From positions 7,812,001 through 7,876,000 of the forward strand of contig OY992832.1 of assembly GCA_963921425.1 (NCBI GenBank): a stretch of 64,000 bases of DNA, read 5' to 3'. The notes below the pieces were generated by a model, which worked only from the letters and a program-made list of their open reading frames with translations, ran no database searches and had not been told where the DNA came from. Source of the stretch: Dryas octopetala. Taxonomy: Eukaryota; Streptophyta; Magnoliopsida; Rosales; Rosaceae. This document shows, piece by piece, positions 48,825-59,954 of this stretch. How positions within the stretch are numbered: position 1 is the stretch's first letter; the number at the start of each line of letters is the position of its first letter. Position numbers and translations under genes: made by a program.

Positions 48825-48861
<37 letters not shown>

Positions 48862-49385
48862 AAAAACTTAGGAGAACTGTTGGTTAGATTTCTTTTTTTA
48901 TTTATCCAAAGGTAGCTCAAGTAAAATAAGTTTGGGTGCCAAACTCTCAAAAAGAAAAAAGTTTGGGTGCATAAGTATATGTTTAAAAGAAATATAGGCT
49001 AGGGGTAGTACAATTGGAAGGGTTGTAGAATTTGCTCATGCACTCAAGTTTGATATATATCTCTCTCTTCCTAAATATAAAAGAAAAAATAAATTTAGGC
49101 TATAATCATAAATAATAATTAACTAATAAGTAAATAATGCATACCCAATGAAATGATAAGCAGGATATTATGGTTGTCTTTGATACACCTGGTTCCATTC
49201 TTGCCGTCCTTTGTGTAACCTTTGTTTTTTTTGTAACCATCGTCACAATTACAAGAATGACTTCCTAGTTCATTTTGGCACGTGGACCCAGCATCGCAGG
49301 GGTCTTTCTCGCACTCATTAATATCTGAAAAGAAAGGAAATATCATATTATAAGGTGAAATCCCAATTTTGAGCTTTTCCAGCTA

Positions 49386-49421
<36 letters not shown>

Positions 49422-50358
49422 AGTAGATGTATAAAGAATATGGATCACCTTGGCAACCTTCTGGGAGATATGGGTTTCCATGGTAACCTGGCAAGCAGCG
49501 GCAAATGTAACCAGTCCGATTTTGGGGGTTGACACACTCGCTATATTCTTGGCATGCAAAATCCTTCCTCTTTTTAGCTTCATCACAAGAGGAATCATTC
49601 CCAATTGCCCAATCAAGAAGTATTGGAAGCTTCTCTATGCTCTCCAGTTCTTTGAGGCTTTTAGTGGAGAAATTGAACTGGCCTTGTTGTACAATGAAGG
49701 CGTAGCTGCAGGGGTTAAAGTCCCATATACCCCCGGTATGATTGTCCTGGCTGCCCAATGTTACAGTTTGATTGTGCAGTCCGCTGGGGATGGAAGTTTG
49801 GCAACATCCAATGCCAGAGCAAGAGGATTCGTCGACGCCTGTAAGGCTATTACAATAGGATATGCACCCGGTTACGTACCATTCCTCGCCTCGGTAGCCT
49901 GCAAAACGTGCAATAGTGTCACAGCCAACTGCCATGAATATGTTTTTGGTGTCAGAGATGATGAAAGGAGACCAGAACCAAGCGCTATTGTTGGAGCCCG
50001 TTGGCGCACCCTGCTCGTCATAACAATCTTGGGCTACGTACTGCGATATTTGCAACTCACCGTCCTGCAGGGATATGTTGGTAACAGAGACATCATCACT
50101 TGCCGCCCAGATTGCTTTTGGGGGGTCAGTGGAATTATTACAAACAATACCAAAGATAGGGAAATCTTCATTTCCCTGTGGCAGGAAACAACCATCACCT
50201 ATGCCAAATGGATATGGAATTGTGAGATTACCACAGTGCGTTGGGCAGTTAGGCTTGGCCAATTGAGGCAGCTGGGCCTCAGCCGCTGCTATTGTTGTTG
50301 AAGTAGTAGCAGCTAACATTAGCAAAGAGAGTTGCATGATAAGCTTCATCACAACCAC
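47349..50358 (-). CDS. WAKL-E: intact wall-associated receptor kinase-like protein
   Basis: Plasma-membrane receptor kinase of the WAK/WAKL family, expected to bind pectin or wall-derived ligands and phosphorylate Ser/Thr. Exons 50358-49449, 49324-49145 and 48574-47349 join in frame (910+180+1226 = 2316 nt, 771 aa); donors CAAG|GTGATC and TTGG|GTATGC, acceptors TTTTCAG and TGTGCAG. Residues 1-28 signal peptide; GUB_WAK region from about 36 ([15 protein letters not shown]); C-rich domain with SGIGCCQTSIPSG; EGF near 265-303; calcium-EGF DINECEKDPC from 304; membrane helix 364-384 (ending GISWIYWG); kinase with G-loop GEGGYG 440-445, Lys 461, HRD 558-560, DFG 578-580 and LDPEYL. No lesion seen; the only complete gene of the cluster. 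The Met four residues before MKL is used as start; either Met fits a signal peptide. Confidence 0.94.
49389..49422. repeat. (AT)n microsatellite in WAKL-E intron 1
   Basis: About 16 TA units a few tens of bases beyond the exon 1 donor. The corresponding tract in copy D (31344-31365) is shorter. Confidence 0.92.
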
Positions 50359-50397
50359 TTACTTCCAATTCTAGTATTTGTAGGTGGTAGCTAGGAA

Positions 50398-50475
50398 GTA
50401 GCTAGCAAGCCTGCCCTTTTATTTGTAGCAATTATAAGCAAGACTCAAGACTGCTATGCCTATATATGCGTGCGT
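50398..50475 (-). promoter_or_regulatory. Probable core promoter of WAKL-E
   Basis: On the minus strand: CATATATAGGC near 50461 (about 105 bp before the ATG), then TTATAATTGCTACAAATAAAAGGGC. The same block precedes copies A and D and the relic at 50866, where TATATATA is present at about 51005. TATA assignment is by position only. Confidence 0.45.
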
Positions 50476-50774
50476 ACTTGGGTCCTGGGGTTTAACGGAA
50501 ATTTCTTCCTAATGCATATCTTTACTCATTAATTAATTTTCCAATCCACGTAAGGTACGTACCTCGTCCCTAATAAAACAACATCCCACATTTCCCACTT
50601 GAATTTGGACTTGGTAATGGTCAATAAGCGACCGCGGGCAACGATGGTTGTCTCCATCGACCAAAATAAACAAGTAACTACTTTCTACTTTTGCTTGGGT
50701 AATAGTAATTAATGATTCTCCAATTATGTACATGCTATGTTACTCACTTTCATTCTTCAATTTCATTTTCAAAT

Positions 50775-50868
50775 TTTAGGAAAGAGAGTTGAGCTGCTGC
50801 TGTTGTAGTTGCAGCTGCTAATATTAGCAAAGAGAGTTGCATGATAAGCTTAATCACAACCACTTACT
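50775..50868 (-). pseudogene. WAKL exon 1 relic (signal peptide only)
   Basis: Reads V-I-K-L-I-M-Q-L-S-L-L-I-L-A-A-A-T-T-T-A-A-A on the minus strand and then breaks off. Its upstream flank (50870-51030) is closer to that of copy A than to copy E, so it is the 5' stump of a lost gene. Confidence 0.8.
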
Positions 50869-51504
50869 TCCAATTCTAGTATTGTACGTATTGGGCTATT
50901 GGCTAATGCTTATGATGATCACTAAAGTAGGTGGTAGCAACTAGCAAGCAAGCAAGCCTGCCCTTTTATTTGTAGCAATTATAAGCAAAACTCAAGCCTG
51001 GTATATATACGTGCCTACTTTAGTCATTTTCAGTCACATCTATTAGTTTTGTCGTCAAGATATTATGTGACAATTTCAACTCACTTTTAATGCTTACATA
51101 TTTAAAAAAACAATAAAAGTTTATAATACTTTTAGGGGTGCTGTTATTGGCACTCCAAAAAAGTCATCATGCTCTTCAATATGTACAAATTTTCTTATGT
51201 TTTTTTTTTTTTAAATTAGAGTGTAGAAGGGGTAGGGCACTGTAAAGATGCAAATACCCCTTAAATGTGGGTCACGAGCATGATACTTGACTGTTTTATA
51301 CGGAAAATGTAACAGAAGTTACAAAAATGACTATAGTAATATTTGTGCAATAGTTCATGGATTTCAGAATTCCAAAATGAAATTCATGGACTAAAGTGAT
51401 ATTCGGGGTATAATTCATGTACCATTGTTTTTATTAACTCTTAGATTTAGTTTAAGAGATATGATTGGCTTGGGAGGGGTGAGTTTCATACTATTCTTTT
51501 GTTC

Positions 51505-51660
51505 ATATGTGCCAAATGGATGTGGAATATTTTTGAGATTACCACACTGGGTTTGGCAGTTAGGCTTGACCAATTGAGGCTAGGCAGGGCTTGAGCTGCT
51601 GCTAACATTAGCAAAGAGAGTTGCAAGATAAGCATAAGCCTCCCATGTAAGGCCATGACA
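51505..51660 (-). pseudogene. WAKL exon 1 relic (second)
   Basis: Paralogue of the relic at 10745-10893: signal peptide LQLSLLMLAAA then remnants of the GUB start; nothing further. Confidence 0.8.
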
Positions 51661-51971
51661 ACCACTTAAATTCTTTCTAATGTATTGGCCTGGCCAATTT
51701 AATTTTATGAGCAAAAGTAATTAAGTGCGGTAGCAACTAGCAAGCAAGCTTGGCCTTTTAATTATTGTAGAAGACTCAAGACTGTTATGCGTGTGAATTG
51801 ATCAACTCACTTGTCTGTTGATGTAATTTTCTCATAACACGTTTAGGTCGTCCTTAATAAATTACCATCCCATTTGGAAGTTGGAACTGGAATCGGTCAT
51901 TAATTGTCAATATGCGAATGCGTGCGCGCGAAAAGTCCAGCAGGACCGGGTAGCACAAGCAGTGAGTTTAA

Positions 51972-52565
51972 GGGCCGTTTAGCACTGTTTCTTAGCAGCT
52001 CTTTTACTTCTATTTGGCACTACTTTAGAATTGGCAAAAACGTTTTCAGATTAATAAAAGTGCTTTTGGTTGCGTTTGACAAAAATAAATAAAAGTGTTT
52101 CTGGGTTATAAAAGCGCTTTTAAGTAGTTTTCTGAGAAATATCTGTTAGGTGCTTCCTTAAGCTTTTGCATGAAGCACTTAAAATTTTTATAAAAATTTG
52201 TATGTGCTTATGAGCAGAAACGCTTCTAACAAAAGCGCTACTGATTATAAGCGCTTCTAAGAAGCAGTGCCAAAAGGGCCCTTATTGGAAGCACTTCTAA
52301 GAAGCAGTGCCAAAAGGGCCTTTATTGGAAGCACTTATGTTAAGAAGCACAAACAAGTTTTTATAAAAAATTATAAGTGGTTCATGCAAAAACACTTGGA
52401 AGTGCTTCCTGAGAGAGCACCTAACAGGTGTTTCTCAAAAAACCTCTTAAAATTGCTTTTATAACCCAAAAACACTTTTATTCATTTCTGACAAACGCAA
52501 CCAAAAGCGTTTTTACTAATCTGAAAGCGCTTTTGACAGTTCTAAAAACAGTGCCACACGAGCCC
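51972..52565. mobile_element. 594-bp Harbinger-like compound foldback element
   Basis: The paralogous site near 12128 reads GAGTTTAAGTCACGATG without it. Here TAA is duplicated (51969-51971 and 52566-52568). Ends GGGCCGTTTAGCACTGTTT and, inverted, GGGCTCGTGTGGCACTGTTT. A 3-bp TAA duplication and GGGC ends suggest PIF/Harbinger. Inside, a terminus-like string (AAGCAGTGCCAAAAGGGCC) appears twice near 52261-52320 within a 40-bp tandem repeat (52254-52293, 52294-52333), so it may be two elements joined head to tail. Confidence 0.9.
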
Positions 52566-52876
52566 TAAGTCACGATGCTGATCGACTTCACTAACATCCT
52601 ACATTCATGCATCACCAAAACAAACAAGTAACTACTTTTTAATTTTGCTACTCCAGTATCACTTTTTAATTGAGAGCAAGATGATAACTTTCTACTTTTG
52701 ATATTCCAGAACCAATTTTTTTTTTTTTTATGGGTAATGCTAGGGTGCCTCAAATTTGTTAAAATGTTTTTTTTTTGTTAAATATATATCATTATTTATT
52801 TATTACATTATTTTTTATAAATACCATTCTAACCTTTCTTATAAATTTACAAAACTTTAAATTATAAAATAAATAA

Positions 52877-53422
52877 GAGGAAATTACAGATTTGGTCCAC
52901 TTATTTTATACCTAGTTCAATTTTGGTCAACGATCTTTTTAAGTTCTATTTTGGTCCACTAATTATTTCATTTATTCAATAAAGGTCTAGATTTGTGACT
53001 TTAAATCATTTGGGTTGTGTTTTTTTCAATTATAATTGAAGTATAAGTTATATTTCATCATTTCTTAGTCATAAAAACAAATTTGGAGTATTAGAATCTA
53101 AGAGAATTGAGATTGGGTGAAGTTTGAAAAATTGACAGTTTCGAGTACTCTACTTTGGAGTCAATTATCTTGAGTTTTAGAACTCCAATTTGAATGATCT
53201 TTATATGGTTGTAAAGAAGAAATGTATATCTTTAAAACAAGTATATATTTGCTGAATTTGGGTGAGATTTGATAGAACAAAAGACAAGCTAAATTTGAGA
53301 AATAAATCTGAACTTTTATTGAACAAGTGTAACAATTAGTGGATCAAAACAGAACTTAAAAAAAATTGTGGATCAAAATTTAATTAGGTATAAAATAACT
53401 AGATTAAATCTGTAATTTCTTC
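52877..53422. mobile_element. 546-bp foldback element with 10-bp flanking repeat
   Basis: Absent at the paralogous site near 12425. Flanked by AAATAAATAA (52867-52876 and 53423-53432). Ends GAGGAAATTACAGATT and, inverted, GAAGAAATTACAGATT. Inner sequence is related to the 26435-27062 foldback. Mutator-like by duplication length, though the flank is low complexity. Confidence 0.85.
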
Positions 53423-53465
53423 AAATAAATAAATAATTCTCATATCACCATAGCCACCATCCACC

Positions 53466-53633
53466 TGTTAGTGTATGAGTTAGTAGTTAATAAGTTTTAC
53501 TGTTACAATTAGTTACTAAGAGTATATACAGTCATGTCCTCTCCTTCTATAATACTTACATGAAGCAATGTAATAATCTCTTTGGATTTTTACTTCTCTC
53601 TCTCTTTCTCTCATTTTCTTAGCAATCCTAACA
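53466..53633. repeat. 168-bp solo LTR with CCACC target duplication
   Basis: TGTTAGTGTATGAG...AATCCTAACA, flanked by CCACC at 53461-53465 and 53634-53638. The paralogous site at about 12451-12456 has a single CCACC. TG...CA ends with a 5-bp duplication and no internal region indicate a solo LTR from LTR-LTR recombination. Confidence 0.88.
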
Positions 53634-54949
53634 CCACCAAGCCCTTCCTCCATCATCATATACCATTCCTTCCTCTTTCCCCACTTCTTCCCAACCCTTT
53701 TCTTCTCTCTCTCTCTCTCTCTCTGATCTCTCTCTCTGGCGCCGATTATCTTGGTTGCTTATACTGCTTTGTGGTTTTTCTCTCAAAACCCATCTGTCAT
53801 TAATATCCATTTTTGATGTCGAACAACTAATAACCATGCCAAGGAAACATTAACAAACTTTATAATTAATACTAATTTCATCCTTATTTCTTTATATTTT
53901 AAAGAGAATAAATCTCTCTCTCTCTCTCCCTACCCCCCAACACCCCAGTTTTACCCGGCCCAATCTGTTTTTTCCCCTTCCCTGCATTACATTCAAAGTT
54001 GCAATTAACATGGAAAAAAATCAATCAAACAACATAAATGACACATGATATAAAAAAATAAAATAAGCGAAATGAAAAGTTAAAAATGTAAGGAATTGTA
54101 CGAAAGAATGATGAAAGATGAATTACGAATATGAGATGGGAAGAGTTGGGGAGAATAAATTGAAAGAGAAAATTAGGTAAGATGAATTAGGTGGTAACTG
54201 GATTTTGGAAGGATAAGATAGTCTTTTTTTATAAACATGCATGATTTTAATGTGATATTATAAATAAATAGCAATGTGTATAATTATAAAATAAAAAATA
54301 GTGACGTGTACAATTTAATTTTACTACATCAGATTGAGGCACAAAAATTGAGGCCCAAATCTTTTTCCTTCTTATATTCCATTGTGGGTCACAGATTGGA
54401 TGCTATCATGATGTCAGCAAAGAAGTTTTGCTGAGCTCACCTGTCATGCATGAACTTTTGAAAAAAGCCCAGAACCCATGATTATGAATTTTTGGGTCAA
54501 CTTCGACTAGTAATTATTTTCTCACCAGATTGATATCCTGTTAGATTGTAAATCAGGACTATAACATAGAAGCCATAGATAGGATTATTTTTGAATATCC
54601 ATTCCTAATTTTCAATTTGATAAGATAGCATGCATGTCAAATATTTTATAAGAAATAATTTAGTTAGTATGTATGCCCCTTCCATTATTGTTCCAAAAGA
54701 GTATAAGGGTTGGGCCATGGGCGAACTCCTTAAACGATTATATAGTTTTTGAGACCCATTGTCTGGATTTAACTTTTAGGTCAAATTGGAACTCACAATA
54801 AAAAAAATGAAATTAACACCCACATAATCTGTTTGTAATGAGTTATTTTGATGATTCTAATATCTTTTATGTGAAGATTTTCTTATTTCAAATATCATGG
54901 ATATTAATTGATTAAAAAATAAAAAATTTCATATGTGATGAATAAATTC

Positions 54950-55135
54950 GGAGTTGTGAGATCACCACAGTGGGTTAGGCAGTTAGGCTTGGCCAATTGA
55001 GGAAGGGATTGATCGAGCTGCTGCTATTGTTATAGCAGCAGCTAATATTAGCAAAGAGAGCAGCAGCTAATATTAGCAAAGAGAGTTGCATGATAATTAG
55101 CATAATTCTCCCATGTAAGGCCATGACAACCACTT
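54950..55135 (-). pseudogene. WAKL exon 1 relic (third)
   Basis: Minus-strand M-A-L-H-G-R-I-M-L-I-I-M-Q-L-S-L-L, with the signal-peptide core duplicated in tandem (GCAGCAGCTAATATTAGCAA twice at 55022-55080), then P-S-L-T-A-stop-P-T-V-V-I, a frameshifted GUB start. Confidence 0.8.
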
Positions 55136-55139
55136 ATAT

Positions 55140-58100
55140 AATTCCATCTGTTGTATTGGCTAGCTAATGTTTAATTATGATCCGAGTGTAAAATAAGTGG
55201 TAGCAACTAGCAAGCAAGCCTAGCCTTTAATTTGTAGGCATATTCAGGATATGGAATATTACGAATGAAAGAAGGAAGACTCAAGTCTGGTATATATGCG
55301 TGCGCGCGCGTTGGGTCAGTCATAGGGTTCAGGGGAAATTTCTTGAACGTGTAAGCCGGTTTTCCTTAATAAAACAACATCGATGTCCCACTTGGAACTC
55401 GACTTGGTAATGATTGGTCAACAAGTGTCGGCTCACGCAAATTGTCCAGCACGAGCAGTGACTTCACTAAGGCCTTGTTTGACTTGCACTTGCATAATGT
55501 AATTCTTAAGAAATTAATTTCTCTGTCTTTCTCGAAGGTGGGAACCAAACGTGTTCTAATATCATGCATGCATGACTATGAGGTCTTATCTGATGGTTGA
55601 CATGGATTGGGACGGGGTGACGGGCTGCAAGCAATCTCAAATTCTGTCTTATATCTTGGAATCTTATCAGAATCGAAATGGTGCCTTGTTTGACTCGCAC
55701 TTGCATAATGTAATTCTTAAGAAATTAATTTCTGTCTTTCTCAAAGGTAGGAACCAAACGTGCTCTTATCATATGGTTGACATGGATTGGCCGAGACGGG
55801 GTGACGGTCTACAAGGATTCACAGATTCTCCCTTATATCTTGGAATCTTACAACATAATTTAAAAAAAAAAAACAATAAAAATTTATAATACTTTTACAA
55901 CATAATTACATTTAATAAAAAACTTGAGCATCCTTAATTCCTTACCCACCACGTGGGTCACACTCCACCCGAAACCAAGTCACCATCATTCTTCCATTCA
56001 CCATTTCTCATCGAAGTCTCTAATTCTCTAGTATTTCCTATAGTAAACTAGGATAAATCACCCAAAACATATTTTTTTTCTAAGAGTAACTAACCATAAT
56101 TTGTTTTGGAAGTTTAACCTTTTGACTAGTGTCCACATAAGCAACTTTCCGTATATTGCTGAATGAGTCAGCTTAATTTAAAACTAAAAGTTTGTTTTTT
56201 CTTAAGATACCCTTTACCATATTTAGGTAATATTATGAGTAGTTAATGCTATTTATCTCCATTAATTAATAATATTTCAGGTTTTTTTATTTATTGAAAC
56301 GATATTATTGTTAATTACCTGTTTCGATCAACTTTGAAGTTTGAACGTTTATTTTTTTATTTTGAAAATTCGTTTTGTTGTGTTGTATTTAATATCAAAT
56401 TTATATAATATTAATAATAGAAAACTATCCAGAAAAGAATATAAGATTAACGAAGATACTTGTTTTGTGCACCTACTAGCTTTTTTTCGTGTTTATTTTG
56501 TACACCTATTGATTTTTTCATGTTTATTTTGTGCACCTACTAGTTTTTTTAGTAGTAATAACCTAGACAAATTAATGAACCTATATGAATTAAAACATCT
56601 ACATTATAATGAATCTACAAACAATTCTTAGTTATAGGATCCTTATTTGACTCAATTATATATATATATATATATATATCACACGCCTTAAATTAAGTGT
56701 TTTAATGAATTTAGGGGATTCATTTTCTAGAAAAATTAGAGAATTAATGGCAATTAAAGAGTGACACAATTTGAAAACAAATATTAATTACATAATGGCA
56801 TAATTTATAAATAGCATAAATATAATGGAAAATTGTTATCCTACGTGGAGCATAATTTTAAATATGGGCTTTAACTATTAAAAAAAAAAGATATTAAACT
56901 CTAAAAAATGCAATTTAATGGACTAATATCAAAATCACTCTATTTCCTATTAGTAAATGCAATTATTGGATCATTATACATCCCCACTTGGCAATACACT
57001 ATTATACTCAATAAGTAATAACCCCATAACCCCCACTTCCCCCCACTTGGTATTTGGTAATAGTCAATAAGCCAAGGAGCTAATTAAGTCTTTCTTTTTT
57101 CTTGGTAAATAGGCCCGCATACAATAGTTTTCAGCATTATCGAAAAGAATAAAGAAGCAACTAATAAATATGTAAGGGCGAGATGAATATATAAAAGTTG
57201 GTTGAGACCTTGAAGAAGGGGGTAGGGTACTGTGAGGACAAAAATATTCCTTAAATATAGGTCACGTGCACGACACATGAGTGTTTTAGACAAAAAATAT
57301 AACAGAAGTTACAAAAAAGATTAAAGTGATATTTGTGCAATAGTTTATGGATTCCAGAATTTTAAAATGAAATTCATAAACTAAAGTGATACTCTGAATA
57401 TAATTGATGGGCTATTACTATAATTAACTCTTAGATTTAGTTTAAGAGATATGATTAGCTTGGGAAAGGTGAGTTTCATACTATTCTTTTATTCATATGT
57501 GATTGCTAAATAACAAGCTACTTGGTCACTTGATATATAACAATATATCAAAATTAATATTCTTCATTTATTAAACAGTTCAAAGGCCTCCTTGTTTATA
57601 AACATTTGGTTTAATAATCTATAAGATAGATACCAATTGCATTAAAATATTTTATGGAAGCGAAAAATTATTTTACACTGATGTTGATACTCTTAGACAG
57701 TGAATTAGGACCATTAATTAGATAGGATCATTTTTTAATATGCATTCTTAATTCTCAATTTAATAATATATCATGAATGATATCGAGATGATTTAATTAG
57801 TATGTATGTTCCTTCAATTATTGTTCCATAAGAGTAGGAGACTATGAGGGTTGGGTGATAGGAGGACCCATGACTTTTCAAATGATCACATAGTTTTTTG
57901 AGATCCATACAATATTGAGGTGACACCTGTACAAGGTGCGGACCTTGCATTGATGGTTGACACTTGACATAGATTGGGAGTTGGGACCGGGGTGACGGGC
58001 AGCAAGGATTCTCAGATTGTCTATTATATCTTTATGTCATGCATGAATTTTGGAAAGAAACCAGAACCCATGATTATGAATTTTTGGGTCTAACTTCGAC

Positions 58101-58485
58101 AGTAATTTTCTCACCAAATTGTCATGTTGTTAGATTGTAAATAAGGATAATTTTTTAATATGCATTCCTAGTGTCTTTTTAATTTTTAATTTGATAAAAT
58201 AGCATGTCAGATATATTATAAGAAATAATTTAGTTAATTAGTATGTATGCTCCTTCAATTATTATTTCATAAGAGCATAAGGGTTGGGTCATGGGCGGAT
58301 CCGTGACTCCTCAAACAATCATATAGTTTTTGAGACCCACTGTCTGGATCTAATTTTTAGGTTAAATTGGAAATTTGGAACCCATTGTAAAAAAATAGAA
58401 TTGACACCCATATAATTTGTTTGTAATGAGTCTTTTTGATGATTCTAATATCTTTTGTGGGAGGAGGCTCTTCAAATATCATGGA
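55140..58485. other. Spacer, duplicated flank without gene
   Basis: Contains the tandem 200-bp pair (55471-55855), an (AT)n tract at 56659-56680 and an R1 repeat (57195-57440). All match copy 1; no supported gene. Confidence 0.7.
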
Positions 58486-58529
58486 TGTTAATTGATTAAT
58501 AAATAAAAAAATTTATAGATGATGAATAA

Positions 58530-58690
58530 ATTTGGAGTTGTGAGATCACCACAGTAGATTAGGCAGTTAGGCTTGGCCAATCGAGGAAGGGATTTAGCTG
58601 CTGCTATTGTTATAATATTAGCAAAGAGAGTTGCATGATAATTAGCATGATTCTCCCATGTAAGGCCATGACAACCACTTATATAATTCC
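58530..58690 (-). pseudogene. WAKL exon 1 relic (fourth)
   Basis: Minus-strand frame gives LTWENHANYHATLF, then A-A-A-K-S-L-P-R-L-A-K-P-N-C-L-I-Y-C-G-D-L-T-T, an eroded [13 protein letters not shown]. The surrounding 58030-58800 repeats 54440-55230, so this relic was duplicated locally. Confidence 0.8.
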
Positions 58691-59235
58691 TTCTATTGTA
58701 TTGGCTAATGTTTATGATCGAGAGTAAAGTATGCGGTAGCAACTAGCAAGCAAGCCTATATAGCCTAGCTTTAATTTGTAGGCATATTCAGGATATGGAA
58801 TATTAATAATGGAACCAAGACTCAAGACTGGTATGTATGTCCATGTAATTAATGTTTGAGTCCACCCGGTCGTCCCTAAAAAAACAGCTTGATCACTTGG
58901 AACCCGACTTGGTAAATAATGTCGGCTCGCGAAAATTCTCCAGCACAAGCATTGATTTCACTAAGGCCTCGTTTGGCCCGCTGAATACAGTTATTGAGAA
59001 TCAATTTCTGTGTCTTTTCTCAATAGTGGGAACCAAACGCGTTCTAATATCATGCATGACTATGAGGCAGGTCCCTTGTGGATCAAAAATTGAATGATAT
59101 CATGTCGATAGCAAACAAGTTTTCCTGACTTCTTTTTTGGGGTCAGATTACATCCAGCAAGGCAGCAACTCAAGTATTGTACTGTGTGAATTAAGAGCAA
59201 GCTGGTGCGGACTTTGGAATCCATATTAATAACCC

Positions 59236-59503
59236 AATGAAAGCAAAGGTTCGAACATTGACTTCAGAGCTTGCTCGATGCATCACTCCAGGTGGACCAA
59301 GTTTTCGGCATATTCTGATAAGATTCCAACAAGATAAAATAGAGAATCTGAGAATCCTTGCAACCCCAGTCTTCAGAGCAAGGATTCTCAGATTCTCTAT
59401 TTTATCTTGTTGGAATCTTATCAGAATATGCCGAAAACTTGGTCCACCTGGAGTGATGCGTCGAGCAAGCTCTGAAGTCAATGTTCGAACCTTTGCTTTC
59501 ATT
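59236..59503. repeat. Near-perfect inverted repeat, 126-bp arms, 16-bp loop
   Basis: Arms 59236-59361 and 59378-59503 are reverse complements with one or two mismatches, so both strands show the same frame starting M-K-A-K-V-R-T-L-T-S-E-L-A-R. The right arm is the normal cluster spacer (compare 15680-15805); the left arm is an inverted copy of it. Confidence 0.95.
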
Positions 59504-59954
59504 TGGCCTCATTTGTATCAAAAAGTAAAGATTGAAATTGGGCCTTGTTTTCTTAGACCAATAAGATATTGGGTCTTAGTTTATAAATGGGAGCTGCTAT
59601 TTGCACACCCCTATTTTTCTCTTTGCACACCCCTAACAACCCAATTTGTGAAATTACTTAATTGACACAAAGAGAAAAGACCAAAAAGGACAACCTTTAT
59701 TATTTGAAAAAAAAAAAAAACTCTCCTTACACACCCATCCCAACACTCTTACACACCCCACCCAAACTCTTAAACCTCAGCCAAAATACTCTCATTGCAC
59801 ACCCCCTCCTCTCATAACCTCTTCTCTTCATTTTTCCTCCATTAAACCCTAAGTTTTCATTTTTCCTCATTGAAAGTGTTTACCCATTTTGCCAAATAAG
59901 TCTTCATTTTCATGAATGGAGCCTTCACTCGTCCCGTATTCGCCTTCCGACGAG

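Larger units (their letters stand above)
51688..58020. repeat. Segmental duplication block, copy 2 (flank of WAKL-E)
   Basis: Collinear with 11824-15700. It differs by insertions at 51972-52565, 52877-53422 and 53466-53633, and by the extra segment 54079-55267 with another exon 1 relic. No complete gene. Confidence 0.9.

Noticed and set aside
49450-50301. 283-aa plus-strand open frame
   Set aside because: Antisense shadow of WAKL-E exon 1; no domain, and the minus strand has a complete spliced gene. The same applies to 31682-32251 and 8773-9096.
59237-59665. 142-aa frame starting MKAKVRTLTSELAR
   Set aside because: Lies in a non-coding cluster spacer; appears on both strands only because of the inverted repeat, and continues into the MULE terminus.
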